Source of the DNA: Streptomyces sp. A0642
GTDB taxonomy: Bacteria; Actinomycetota; Actinomycetes; Streptomycetales; Streptomycetaceae
NCBI RefSeq assembly: GCF_004795105.1
Contig: NZ_SSBL01000015.1
Coordinates: 1 to 64,000, forward strand
Length of the DNA stretch: 64,000 nucleotides
Direction: 5' to 3'
Shown here piece after piece: positions 17,180 to 25,535 of the stretch (the stretch's first letter is position 1; every line of letters starts with the position of its first letter). Below the pieces are notes generated by a model. That model made no database searches. It had not been told where the DNA came from and worked only from the letters and a program-made list of their open reading frames with translations. A program made the position numbers and the translations under genes.

Positions 17180-18882
17180 TCGGCCTGATCTCCGCGACGG
17201 CGGCGGGCGCCGTCGCCCGTGACCGGCTGGCCGCGGCCTGGCCCGGCCGAGCCGTGGTCTACGACGGCCCGGTGGGCGAGGCAGTGCGGCGGGCGTTCGC
17301 CGAGTGCGAGCAGCTGGTGTGTTTCCTGGCGACGGGGGCCGTGGTGCGGCTGGTCGGTCCGCTGCTCCGGGACAAGTCGGCCGATCCCGGAGTCGTCTGT
17401 GTGGACGAGGCGGGGCGTCACGCGGTGGCGCTGCTCGGCGGGCACGGCGGCGGGGCGAACGCCCTGGCGGTGGCGGTCGGCGAGGTGCTGGGGGCCGCGC
17501 CGGTGGTGACGACGGCGACGGACGCGGTGGGCGTTCCCGGCCTTGACATGCTGGGGCTCCCCGTGGAGGGGGATGTCGCGGGGGTGTCGCGGGCGATGCT
17601 GGACGGGGCTCCGGTGGCCTTGCGGGCGGATGCGGTGTGGCCGCTGCCCGCGCTGCCGCCGAACGTGGCGGCCGGGGGCGCGAGCGCCGCCGTGCTGCAC
17701 CTCACCGACCGGGTGGTCGCACTCGCGGCGCGCGAGGCCGTGCTGCGGCCCGCCTCCCTCGCCGTCGGGGTCGGCGCGTCCAAGGACGCGCCCGCGGGCG
17801 AGGTGCTCGGGCTGATCCGGGACGCGCTCGCGGAGGCCGGGCTCTCGCCGCTGAGCATCGCGGAACTGGTGACCGTGGACGCGAAGGGCGAGGAGCCCGC
17901 GATCGTGGCGGCCGCCGCTGAGCTGGGCGTGCCGCTGCGGACGTATCCCGCCGGGGCGCTGGCCCGGATCGAGGTGCCGCATCCGTCCGACGCGCCGCTC
18001 GCCGCCGTCGGCACGCCGTCGGTGGCGGAGGCCGCGGCGCTCGCGGAGGGCGGCGAACTCCTCGTACCGAAACGGAAGTCGGCGCCCGAGGGACGGGCCG
18101 CGATGGCGACCTGTGCGGTGGTGCGCCGGGCGCCGCGCGGGCGGCTCGCCGTCGTGGGGCTCGGCCCCGGGGCGCGCGACCTGCTGACACCGCGCGCCCG
18201 CGAAGAGCTGCGCCGGGCGTCGGTACTGGTCGGGCTCGACCAGTACGTCGACCAGATCAGGGATCTCCTGCGGCCGGGCACCACGGTCCTGGAGTCGGGC
18301 CTAGGCGCCGAGGAGGAACGGGCCCGGACCGCGGTCGCCGAGGCGCGCAAGGGCCATGCGGTGGCGCTGATCGGCAGCGGTGACGCGGGCGTGTACGCGA
18401 TGGCCTCGCCGGCGCTGGCCGAGGCGGGCGCCGACATCGACGTGGTGGGAGTGCCGGGGGTGACGGCGGCACTGGCCGCGGCCGCGATCCTGGGCGCCCC
18501 GCTGGGCCACGACCACGTGTCGATCAGCCTCTCCGATCTGCACACGCCGTGGGAGGTCATCGAGCGCCGGGTCCGGGCCGCGGCCGAGGCCGACATCATC
18601 GTGACGTTCTACAACCCGCGCAGCCGGGGCCGCGACTGGCAGCTCCCGAAGGCGCTGTCGATTCTGTCGGAACACCGGGAACCGACCACGCCGGTGGGCG
18701 TCGTGCGCAACGCCTCCCGGCCCGACGAGTCCAGCCGGGTGACCTCGCTGGCCGCCCTGGACCCGGCGACCGTCGACATGATGACCGTCGTCACCGTCGG
18801 CAACACGGCCACCCGCGAGATCGCCGGCCGCATGGTCACCCCGCGCGGCTACCGCTGGCAGTCGGCCACGACCGCGCCGTGA
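17176..18882 (+). CDS. cobJ: fusion of CbiG (cobalt-precorrin-5A hydrolase-like) and precorrin-3B C17-methyltransferase CobJ/CbiH
   Basis: A 568-aa two-enzyme fusion. Residues ~1-260 resemble CbiG, with the N-terminal FLATGAVVRLVGPLL segment and the C-terminal LAVGVGASKDAPAGEVL block; CbiG opens the delta-lactone and expels the C2 unit in the cobalt-early pathway. Residues ~318-568 form a CobJ/CbiH methylase with LAVVGLGPGARDLLTPRA, GSGDAGVYAMASPALAE and VPGVTAALAAAAILGAPLGH. GTG 17176 overlaps the cobL stop. CbiG-CobJ fusions are, as I recall, standard in actinomycetes. Together with CobN it shows a hybrid enzyme set. Confidence 0.93.
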   Translation: MIGLISATAAGAVARDRLAAAWPGRAVVYDGPVGEAVRRAFAECEQLVCFLATGAVVRLVGPLLRDKSADPGVVCVDEAGRHAVALLGGHGGGANALAVAVGEVLGAAPVVTTATDAVGVPGLDMLGLPVEGDVAGVSRAMLDGAPVALRADAVWPLPALPPNVAAGGASAAVLHLTDRVVALAAREAVLRPASLAVGVGASKDAPAGEVLGLIRDALAEAGLSPLSIAELVTVDAKGEEPAIVAAAAELGVPLRTYPAGALARIEVPHPSDAPLAAVGTPSVAEAAALAEGGELLVPKRKSAPEGRAAMATCAVVRRAPRGRLAVVGLGPGARDLLTPRAREELRRASVLVGLDQYVDQIRDLLRPGTTVLESGLGAEEERARTAVAEARKGHAVALIGSGDAGVYAMASPALAEAGADIDVVGVPGVTAALAAAAILGAPLGHDHVSISLSDLHTPWEVIERRVRAAAEADIIVTFYNPRSRGRDWQLPKALSILSEHREPTTPVGVVRNASRPDESSRVTSLAALDPATVDMMTVVTVGNTATREIAGRMVTPRGYRWQSATTAP

Positions 18883-18935
18883 GCCGGTCCGCCGCCACCC
18901 CCCGCCCCCACCCCCAGGAACACCGAGGAGAACCC

Positions 18936-19847
18936 GTGAACACCCCGTCCGCCCAGCCCGCCCTGCTCATCGCCGGCCACGGCACCCGGGACGAGGGCGG
19001 GGCCGCCGCCTTCCGCGACTTCGTGGCCGAACTCGGCGCCCGCAACCCGCAGTTGCCCGTCGCCGGCGGATTCATCGAACTGTCGCCGCCGCCGCTCGGC
19101 GACGCCGTGACCGAGCTCGTCGAACAGGGCGTCAAGCACTTCGCCGCCGTTCCGCTGATGCTGGTGTCGGCCGGCCACGCCAAGGGCGACATCCCTGCGG
19201 CGCTGACCCGCGAGAAGGAGCGCCACCCCGGCATCTCGTACACGTACGGGCGTCCGCTGGGCCCGCATCCGGCGCTGCTGAAGGTGCTGGAGCGGCGCGT
19301 GGACGAGGTGCTGGGCGACACCGACCGGTCCGAGGTGACGATTCTGCTGGTGGGACGCGGTTCCACCGACCCGGACGCCAACGCCGAGGTGCACAAGGCG
19401 GCGCGGCTGTTCTGGGAGGGGCGGGGCTACGCGGGCGTGGAAACCGCTTTCGTCTCGCTGGCCGCCCCTGATGTGCCGTCCGGTCTGGACCGTTGCGTGA
19501 AGCTGGGTGCGGGGCGCATAGTCGTTCTGCCGTACTTCCTCTTCACCGGCATTCTGCCGGACCGTGTGCGTGACCAGACCACGGAGTGGGCCGCCGCCCA
19601 CCCGGAGCTGGACGTCCGGTCGGCCGAAGTGATCGGCGCCGCGGAGGAACTGCTCGATCTGGTCATGGAGCGCTACCGGGAGGCCGTCAAGGGCGATCTG
19701 CGGATGAACTGCGACTCTTGCGTGTACCGGATCGCGCTGCCGGGCTTCGAGGACAAGGTGGGACTGCCGCAGCAGCCGCACTTCCACCCTGACGACGACG
19801 GCCATCACCACCACCCCCACCATGGCGGTCATGCACACTCCCACTGA
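18936..19847 (+). CDS. cbiX: sirohydrochlorin cobaltochelatase CbiX, long form with iron-sulfur-type motif and His-rich tail
   Basis: A 303-aa protein with two CbiX/SirB-type chelatase repeats, which insert Co2+ (or Fe2+) into sirohydrochlorin. The N-terminal LLIAGHGTRDEGG contains the likely metal-handling His; the second repeat begins near residue 130 (VTILLVGRGSTDPDAN). The C terminus has MNCDSC at residues ~257-262, an MXCXXC motif like the Fe-S site described for Bacillus megaterium CbiX, followed by a tail with more than ten His in the last 20 residues. GTG 18936 follows a CGAGGAG ribosome-binding site. The next gene starts inside the His-tail coding region. Confidence 0.92.
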   Translation: MNTPSAQPALLIAGHGTRDEGGAAAFRDFVAELGARNPQLPVAGGFIELSPPPLGDAVTELVEQGVKHFAAVPLMLVSAGHAKGDIPAALTREKERHPGISYTYGRPLGPHPALLKVLERRVDEVLGDTDRSEVTILLVGRGSTDPDANAEVHKAARLFWEGRGYAGVETAFVSLAAPDVPSGLDRCVKLGAGRIVVLPYFLFTGILPDRVRDQTTEWAAAHPELDVRSAEVIGAAEELLDLVMERYREAVKGDLRMNCDSCVYRIALPGFEDKVGLPQQPHFHPDDDGHHHHPHHGGHAHSH

Positions 19848-20925
19848 ACGCCCCGACGCCACAGGCGCGGGCGCGCACGATCTGCGTCACCACGGTGACG
19901 TGGAAGTACGGGGACGGGGACGGGATCTGACCGATCTCGCCGTCAACGTACGGGCCGGCACCCCACCGGCCTGGCTGAAGGAGCGGATCGCCGCGTCCCT
20001 CGGCACGCTCGCCGCGTACCCGGACGGGCGCGCGGCGCGTGCGGCGGTCGCCGCCCGGCACGGGTTGCCGCCGGAGCGGGTCCTGCTGACGGCGGGTGCG
20101 GCGGAGGCGTTCGTGCTGATCGCGCGGGCGCTGCCGGCCCGGCGGCCGGTCGTGGTCCATCCGCAGTTCACCGAGCCGGAGGCGGCGCTGCGCGCGGCCG
20201 GGCACGAGGTGCGGCGGGTGCTGCTGCGGGCCGTGGACGGCTTCCGGCTGGATCCGGCGGCCGTGCCGGACGACGCGGATCTGGTGGTCGTCGGAAATCC
20301 GACGAACCCGACGTCCGTGCTGCATCCCGCGGCCGTGCTGGAACGGCTGGCGCGTCCCGGCCGGACGCTGGTGGTCGACGAGGCGTTCATGGACGCGGTG
20401 CCGGGCGAGCGCGAGGCGTTGTGCGGCCGTACGGACATCCCGGGGCTCGTGGTCCTGCGCAGCCTCACCAAGACGTGGGGACTCGCCGGGCTGCGGATCG
20501 GGTACGTGACGGCCGCGGCCGAGACGATCCGCACGCTGGAGGAGGCCCAGCCGTTGTGGCCGGTCTCCTCGCCGGCGCTGGCGGCGGCGGAGGCGTGTGT
20601 GGAGCCGCGGGCACTGGCCGAGGCGGCCGCGGCGGCGGACCGGATCGCGGTGGACCGCTGCCATCTGGTGGCGGGGCTGCGGGAGTTCACCGAGATACGT
20701 GTGGTGGAGCCGGCGCAGGGACCGTTCGTCCTCATCCGGCTGGAGCGGGCCGCGGAGATACGGGAGCGGCTGCGGATGCTGGGCTTCGCGGCCCGCCGCG
20801 GCGATACGTTTCCGGGGCTCGGCGACGCGTGGCTGCGGCTGGCGGTGCGGGACCGTACGACGACCAACCGCTTCCTGCAGGCATTCGACCAGGCACTCCA
20901 GGCGCTGTCCGTGGTGAGCCGGTGA
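19822..20925 (+). CDS. cobC: CobC/CobD-type PLP aminotransferase-fold enzyme (threonine-phosphate decarboxylase-like)
   Basis: A 367-aa fold-type I PLP protein of the histidinol-phosphate aminotransferase superfamily, likely to make the (R)-1-amino-2-propanol phosphate linker for CbiB. The PLP lysine is K217 in SLTKTWGLAGLRIGY, and the VGNPTNPTSVL and VVDEAFMDAVPGE motifs are intact. The N-terminal stretch includes the usual LTDLAVNVRAGTPP entry. The start is ATG 19822 or ATG 19831, both inside the His-tail codons of cbiX (26 or 17 nt overlap). Context favours the cobalamin role, but a histidinol-phosphate aminotransferase-like side role cannot be excluded. Confidence 0.87.
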   Translation: MAVMHTPTERPDATGAGAHDLRHHGDVEVRGRGRDLTDLAVNVRAGTPPAWLKERIAASLGTLAAYPDGRAARAAVAARHGLPPERVLLTAGAAEAFVLIARALPARRPVVVHPQFTEPEAALRAAGHEVRRVLLRAVDGFRLDPAAVPDDADLVVVGNPTNPTSVLHPAAVLERLARPGRTLVVDEAFMDAVPGEREALCGRTDIPGLVVLRSLTKTWGLAGLRIGYVTAAAETIRTLEEAQPLWPVSSPALAAAEACVEPRALAEAAAAADRIAVDRCHLVAGLREFTEIRVVEPAQGPFVLIRLERAAEIRERLRMLGFAARRGDTFPGLGDAWLRLAVRDRTTTNRFLQAFDQALQALSVVSR

Positions 20926-21061
20926 GTGGATGACCCCCGTGCGGCCCGCCCGCCCCGTCCGCTGACCCGCCGCGTCGCGGTGCGTCCCGGTGCGCGGCCC
21001 CTCGCCCGTCGCCGGGCGGCAGGACCGCGTTCGCCGCACAGCGCGTGCCGGGCACCGAGCG

Positions 21062-21095
21062 GGGAGCGGTGCTCCGTGTACGGAACACCGCTCCC
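21062..21095. terminator. bidirectional hairpin between cobC and the LAETG protein gene
   Basis: A 10-bp stem (21062-21071 with 21086-21095) with an internal smaller pairing lies between two convergent genes, 137 nt after cobC and 89 nt from the end of the LAETG gene. It is followed on the + strand by a C/T-rich tract (21096-21182) with repeated GTTCCCC units. Confidence 0.7.
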
Positions 21096-21183
21096 GTTCT
21101 CCTGTTCCCCCGTTCCCCCTCTTCCCCGTTCCCCCTACGGCCCCCCGGCCGCCCCCTCGGGCCCTGTTCCCCTCCCCCCGGTA

Positions 21184-22356
21184 TCAGTCCTGCGCACGGC
21201 GCCGGGTCACGACCATCGCGCCGGCGCCGGCCGCCAGCAGGAGCGCGGCGCCACCGGCGATGTACGGCGTGGTGGAACTGCTGCCCGTCTCGGCGAGGTC
21301 GGCGTCGCTGGTCCGGGGCGCGTCACCGGTGCCGGTCTGGGTCTTCACGTCTCCGCCGGTGTCGCCGCCCGTGGAGCCGGCCGAGGAACCTGCGGTGCCT
21401 GAACCGGCGCTGGTGGAACCGCCGTCGGTGGCCCCGCCGTCGGACGAACCGCCGTCGGACGAACCGCCGTCGGACGAACCGCCGCTGTCACCACCCCCGT
21501 TGTCACCACCCCCGTTGTCACCGCCGCCGTTGTCACCGCCGCCGTTGGCGGACCCCCCGCTGTCACCGCCGCCGTTGGCGGACCCGCCACTGTGACCACC
21601 GCCGTTGTCACCGCCACCCGTACCGCCACCCGAACCGGGCCTCTTGGGCGTCTCGCAGGTGGCCTCGGCGAGCGTGACCTCCCCCTTCACATCCGCGACG
21701 TTCAGGTTCAGCGGGTTGACCGAGACCTTCAACTGGAGCGCCACAGCCGCCGCGGTGCGCGAGGTGGTGCTCGTCTTCGACAGGGCGAGCGTCACCGACC
21801 CCACGCCCTTCACCGCGATCTGCGTGGTCCCTCCGGCGGTCAGGCGGACGCGCTTGCCGAGGACCCGCACGTGTCCCAGGACGTTCGACTCCGCGACCGG
21901 CCTGTGGCCGACCTCGCAGACGGCCTTGGAGGTGACCTGCTCGACCTCGACCAGCGGGAGCAGCGGCAGACCGGGGACATGCAGACGCGCCTTGACCACA
22001 TTGCTGTAGCCCTCGGCCCGGTGCTTGCGCACGGTCGCCTTCGCCGTGGCCACATCGGCACGCAGCACGCTGACCGGCCTTCCGCCCTCCACACCGTCGA
22101 GCTTCACGGTCAACGCGGTCTGTTCGGCGCTCCGCGGCGCGTGGACCTCGTTGAGCGTGGCCTTGAGCGGCACATCGAGCGTCTTGTTCAGGAGCGAGAC
22201 GTCGAGTGCGGTACGGAGCACGACCGCGCTCGCCTTCCCGTCGCCGGTGGTCGTGGCGGTGGTCGCGGTGGCGGCCTGCGCCGGGACGGCGACCAGCAGG
22301 GCGACGGGAGCGGCGGCGACCGCCAGGGCGGCGAGGCGGAAGGTGTTGCTGTTCAA
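21184..22356 (-). CDS. SCO1860-family LAETG-anchored surface protein
   Basis: A ~390-aa secreted protein with a classical signal peptide (residues ~1-31, hydrophobic core AALAVAAAPVALLVAV, cut after AQA). A globular region of ~215 residues follows, then a Gly/Asp/Ser/Asn-rich low-complexity spacer (~248-325). A C-terminal sorting signal comprises LAETG near residue 353, a hydrophobic helix and the positive tail RRRAQD. Streptomyces class E sortases use LAXTG signals. The start is taken as TTG 22356 because it gives a normal signal peptide; an ATG at 22422 would add 22 polar residues before it. The function of the globular part is unknown to me. Confidence 0.85.
   Translation of the reverse strand: MNSNTFRLAALAVAAAPVALLVAVPAQAATATTATTTGDGKASAVVLRTALDVSLLNKTLDVPLKATLNEVHAPRSAEQTALTVKLDGVEGGRPVSVLRADVATAKATVRKHRAEGYSNVVKARLHVPGLPLLPLVEVEQVTSKAVCEVGHRPVAESNVLGHVRVLGKRVRLTAGGTTQIAVKGVGSVTLALSKTSTTSRTAAAVALQLKVSVNPLNLNVADVKGEVTLAEATCETPKRPGSGGGTGGGDNGGGHSGGSANGGGDSGGSANGGGDNGGGDNGGGDNGGGDSGGSSDGGSSDGGSSDGGATDGGSTSAGSGTAGSSAGSTGGDTGGDVKTQTGTGDAPRTSDADLAETGSSSTTPYIAGGAALLLAAGAGAMVVTRRRAQD
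21424..21612 (-). repeat. Gly/Asp/Ser repeat region in the LAETG protein gene
   Basis: Short in-phase repeats such as CCGCCGTTGTCACC and CCGTCGGACGAACC recur many times and encode GGGDNGG and GGSSD blocks of the wall-spanning spacer. The near-identity of the units suggests expansion by slippage. Confidence 0.85.
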
Positions 22357-22688
22357 GATGGTGGAACCCCCACAAGAGACATGGAGCCACCGGCGCCGTC
22401 CAATGGGGGACATCGCGGGCACCGGTGGCCTCGACTCCGTGAATCTTTACGCACAGAGGGTGAACTGACAGACACCCGACGTGAGTTCACCCCAAAGGGT
22501 GGTTTTCGCCTCGGTATTCGATTATTCCGGCACGCGCGTTCCTCGAGTTCACCCGTTTCACCGAACGCGGAGGGCTCGAAGGGGCTTCGTACCGGCGCGC
22601 GGGAAGTGATTCAACGAGCGGGCGAGCTCCGGGTCACTGCCGGTCAACACGGCGCATCCCGGGCCCGCCCGGCCCCGGACCGGAGAAC
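22357..22688. other. 332-bp gap upstream of the LAETG protein gene
   Basis: The gap lies between the start of the LAETG gene and the end of the amidohydrolase gene, both on the minus strand, so it holds the promoter of the former. It is less GC-rich than its surroundings at 22440-22540. A 9-bp inverted repeat, GGGTGAACT (22458-22466) and AGTTCACCC (22484-22492), is present, and GAGTTCACCC recurs at 22545-22554. No ORF with coding character was found. Confidence 0.6.
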
Positions 22689-23789
22689 TCAGCGGATCAC
22701 GCGCCCGTCGAGGACGATCCGCCGCGGCGCCGCCAGCACGCGCACGTCCGCCCGCGGGTCCTCGTCGTACACCACCAGGTCGGCCGGTGCGCCCTCCTCC
22801 AGCCCCGGCCGGCCGAGCCAGGCGCGGGCGGCCCACGTCGTCGCGGACAGCGCCTCCAGCGCGGGGATGCCCGCCTTGACGAGCTCCGCGACCTCGTCGG
22901 CCACCAGGCCGTGGGCGAGGACCCCGCCGGCGTCGGTGCCGACGAACACCGGCACCCCCGCGTCGTACGCGGAGCGCACGGTGTCGTAACGGCGTTCGTG
23001 CAGTCGGCGCATGTGGGCCGACCAGCGGGGGTACTTGGCGTCGCCGCCCTTCGCGAGCGAGGGGAAGGTGGCGATGTTGACCAGGGTGGGGACGATCGCG
23101 ACGCCGCGCTCGGCGAAGAGCGGGACGGTCTCCTCGGTCAGCCCGGTGGCGTGCTCGATGCAGTCGATGCCGGCCTCGACGAGATCCCGGAGGGAGTCCT
23201 CGGCGAAGCAGTGGGCGGTGACCCGGGCCCCCAGCCGGTGCGCCTCGGCGATGGCCGCCGTGACGGCCTCGCGCGGCCAGCAGGCGGTCAGGTCGCCCAC
23301 CTCGCGGTCGATCCAGTCGCCGACGAGCTTCACCCAGCCGTCCCCGCGGCGCGCCTCCTGCGCGACGTACGCCACCAGTTCGTCCGGCTCGATCTCGTAC
23401 GCGTAGTTCCTGGTGTAGCGGCGGGTCCTGGCGATGTGCCGGCCGGCCCTGATGATCTTCGGGAGGTCCTCACGGTCGTCGATCCACCGCGTGTCGGCGG
23501 GCGAGCCGGCGTCCCGCAGGAGCAGCGCGCCGGCCTCGCGGTCGTCCAGTGCCTGCTTCTCCGTGGTCGCCACGTCCACGGCGCCGTGGTGGTCGAGCCC
23601 GACGTGGCAGTGGGCGTCGACCAGTCCGGGCAGGGCCCAGCCGGTGACGACGACCGCGTCGTCCGCGCCGGGGGGCCGCTCGTACGTCACCCGTCCGTCG
23701 ACCGCCCAGAGCTCGTCCCTGACCTCCTCGGGTCCGACGAGCACCCGCCCCTTCACCTGCAGCACCCGCGGCGCCTCGTGATCGCTCAT
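22689..23789 (-). CDS. amidohydrolase family metal-dependent hydrolase
   Basis: A 366-aa cytoplasmic member of the amidohydrolase (imidazolonepropionase/prolidase-like) superfamily. Metal ligands are visible as VDAHCHVGLDHHG near residue 60, a probable active-site VKLVGDW segment near 155, His in RVTAHCFAED near 190, the IEHATGL His near 208 and GTDAGG near 285. ATG 23789 gives a normal N terminus; the open frame continues far upstream only because of base composition. The C-terminal region has the short beta-sandwich sequence typical of the family. The substrate is unknown. The nearest upstream gene is divergent, so it appears to be monocistronic. Confidence 0.85.
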   Translation of the reverse strand: MSDHEAPRVLQVKGRVLVGPEEVRDELWAVDGRVTYERPPGADDAVVVTGWALPGLVDAHCHVGLDHHGAVDVATTEKQALDDREAGALLLRDAGSPADTRWIDDREDLPKIIRAGRHIARTRRYTRNYAYEIEPDELVAYVAQEARRGDGWVKLVGDWIDREVGDLTACWPREAVTAAIAEAHRLGARVTAHCFAEDSLRDLVEAGIDCIEHATGLTEETVPLFAERGVAIVPTLVNIATFPSLAKGGDAKYPRWSAHMRRLHERRYDTVRSAYDAGVPVFVGTDAGGVLAHGLVADEVAELVKAGIPALEALSATTWAARAWLGRPGLEEGAPADLVVYDEDPRADVRVLAAPRRIVLDGRVIR

Positions 23790-23824
23790 GCACAGCACTG
23801 TACGAGCCCGCGCGCCGCGCGCCC

Positions 23825-24015
23825 CGCCCCGCCCGGGACGGTCCGGCGGAGGCATCCGGGACGGCCCGGTGCAAGCATCCCGGACGGCCCGGCGGAAGCA
23901 TTCGGGGCAGGCGGACGGAGGCGTCCCGGACAGTCCGGCGCACGGGCCCAGCCGGTCCGGCGGAAGCATCCGGAGCAGGCGGACGGAGAGGTCCTTGCCG
24001 GTCCGGCGGACACGG
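23825..24015. repeat. imperfect direct repeats in the gap before the class V aminotransferase gene
   Basis: The 319-bp gap between divergent genes is filled with variants of GGCGGAAGCATCCGG. The clearest pair is 23891-23926 and 23959-23994, which match at about 32 of 36 positions with a 68-bp period. No gene was found. Promoters for both flanking genes must lie here or at its edges. Confidence 0.65.
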
Positions 24016-24108
24016 CCCGGGCCGTCCGCGCACGGCTCGGTACCCTCGGTGCAGGCCCCGCCCGCAGGCCCGGCCGCACACCGATCCGATCCCGAAGAGA
24101 GCACCACC

Positions 24109-25215
24109 GTGACGCACCCCTTCCTCGACCTCACCCCGCTCACCGCCGCGCACTTCGCGGCGATCGAGCGGCGGGTGGCCGGTCTCCTCGCCACCGAGCA
24201 GGACGTCGTCATCATGCAGGGCGAGGCGCTCCTGCCCCTCGAAGGCTGCATCAGAGGCGGCGCCCGGCCCGGTTCGACGGCGCTGAACATCGTCACGGGG
24301 CCGTACGGGGAGACGTTCGGCAACTGGCTGCGCGACTGCGGCGCCGAGGTCATCGATCTCGCGGTGCCCTTCCACACGGCCGTCACCGCCGGCCAGGTCG
24401 CCGAGGCGCTGGCCGCTCACCCGGAGATCGACTTCGTGTCGCTGGTGCACGCGGAGGCGGCCACGGGCAACACCAACCCGGTCGCCGGGATCGGCGAGGT
24501 CGTCCGGGCGCACGGGGCCCTGTTCATGCTGGACGCCGTGGCCTCGGTGGGCGCCGAGCCGCTGCTCCCCGACGCATGGGGCGTCGACCTGTGCGTGATC
24601 GGGGCGCAGAAGGCGATGGGCGGTCCGGCCGGGGTGTCCGCGGTGTCGGTGAGCGCACGTGCCTGGGAGCGGATCGCCGCCAACCCGCAGGCCCCTCGCC
24701 GCTCCTACCTCTCCCTGCTGGACTGGAAGGAGCGCTGGATCGACGGCGGCCGCCGGGCCCTGCTGCACGCCCCGGCCCAGCTGGAGATGCTGGCCCTGGA
24801 GGCCTGCGTGGAGCGGATCGAGGCGGAGGGAATGGACGCGCTGATGGCCCGTCACTCCACCGCGGCCGCGGCCACCCGGGCCGGTGCGGTGGCGCTGGGA
24901 GGCGGTCTGACGCCGTACGTGCACGAGGCGCGGGACGCCGCGCCCGTGGCGACCACGCTGCGGACGCCGGACGGCGTGGACGCGGCGGACCTGGTGGCGC
25001 GTGCGCTGGCGGCCGACCCGTCGCTGCCGCTGATCGCGGGAGGCGGGGCGCTTTCCAAGGAGATGATCCGGGTCAATCACTACGGGGTGGACGCGACGCG
25101 GGGCGCGGTGCTCTCCTCGCTCACGGCTCTGGGGGCGGCGCTGGCCGACGACGGCCTGCAGGTCGATCTCGAGGCTGCCCGGAAGGCCGTTTCGGAAACC
25201 TGGACCGGCGCATAA
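24109..25215 (+). CDS. class V PLP-dependent aminotransferase (alanine-glyoxylate/serine transaminase type)
   Basis: A 368-aa fold-type I PLP enzyme. The region ALNIVTGPYGETFGNWL near residue 63, the HAEAATGNTNPV stretch near 119 and LFMLDAVASVGAEPL near 141 match the class V transaminase core. The presumed PLP lysine lies in VIGAQKAMGGPAGVS near residue 169. The start is GTG 24109, preceded by CGAAGAGAG. The gene ends in a strong terminator 320 bp before ectA, so it is not part of the ect operon. The substrate pair is undetermined; alanine or serine with glyoxylate or pyruvate are typical of the family. Confidence 0.85.
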   Translation: MTHPFLDLTPLTAAHFAAIERRVAGLLATEQDVVIMQGEALLPLEGCIRGGARPGSTALNIVTGPYGETFGNWLRDCGAEVIDLAVPFHTAVTAGQVAEALAAHPEIDFVSLVHAEAATGNTNPVAGIGEVVRAHGALFMLDAVASVGAEPLLPDAWGVDLCVIGAQKAMGGPAGVSAVSVSARAWERIAANPQAPRRSYLSLLDWKERWIDGGRRALLHAPAQLEMLALEACVERIEAEGMDALMARHSTAAAATRAGAVALGGGLTPYVHEARDAAPVATTLRTPDGVDAADLVARALAADPSLPLIAGGGALSKEMIRVNHYGVDATRGAVLSSLTALGAALADDGLQVDLEAARKAVSETWTGA

Positions 25216-25234
25216 ATTCCGGCGTCATCCACAC

Positions 25235-25278
25235 ATGCGGGGAGCGGCTTTATCCAGGGCAGCTCCCCGCATTCTTTT
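25235..25278 (+). terminator. rho-independent terminator after the class V aminotransferase gene
   Basis: An 11-bp stem (25235-25245 with 25262-25272) is followed by TCTTTT, a classical intrinsic terminator and one of the few in this window with a T-tract. It starts 20 nt after the stop codon. Confidence 0.9.
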
Positions 25279-25535
25279 GCCCGGATTCCCGACGGCTAAA
25301 CACCTCAGTTTCGAGGGTGCTCGAACTCCGCAATTCGGTTGCGTCGCGTGAGAGTTACATCCTTGTGACCGACTCCACACCTGGGGGTGTTATGCCGGAT
25401 AAATACCATCCAAATCGGATGAAAACGGAGCGGTTTCGTGCTCGGACGCATGCGCGCGCGATAACACAGACCTCCAGTCCGCCCAACCCTCTGGGCCGAT
25501 GCAATTTAGAAATTTGCTGGGTAAATTCAATTCGC
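25279..25535 (+). promoter_or_regulatory. AT-richer leader and promoter region of ectABCD
   Basis: This gap is clearly less GC-rich than its surroundings and holds the ect promoter. No Shine-Dalgarno sequence precedes the ectA ATG at 25536. A -10-like TAAATT (25522-25527) lies 8 nt before the ATG, so a leaderless ectA mRNA is possible. A convincing -35 element was not found. No ORF with good coding character was seen. Confidence 0.45.

Noticed and set aside
22545..22560. PHO box upstream of the LAETG gene
   Set aside because: The GTTCACC and TTTCACC cores are 9 nt apart, not 11 as in PhoP sites. It was kept only as an unassigned repeat.
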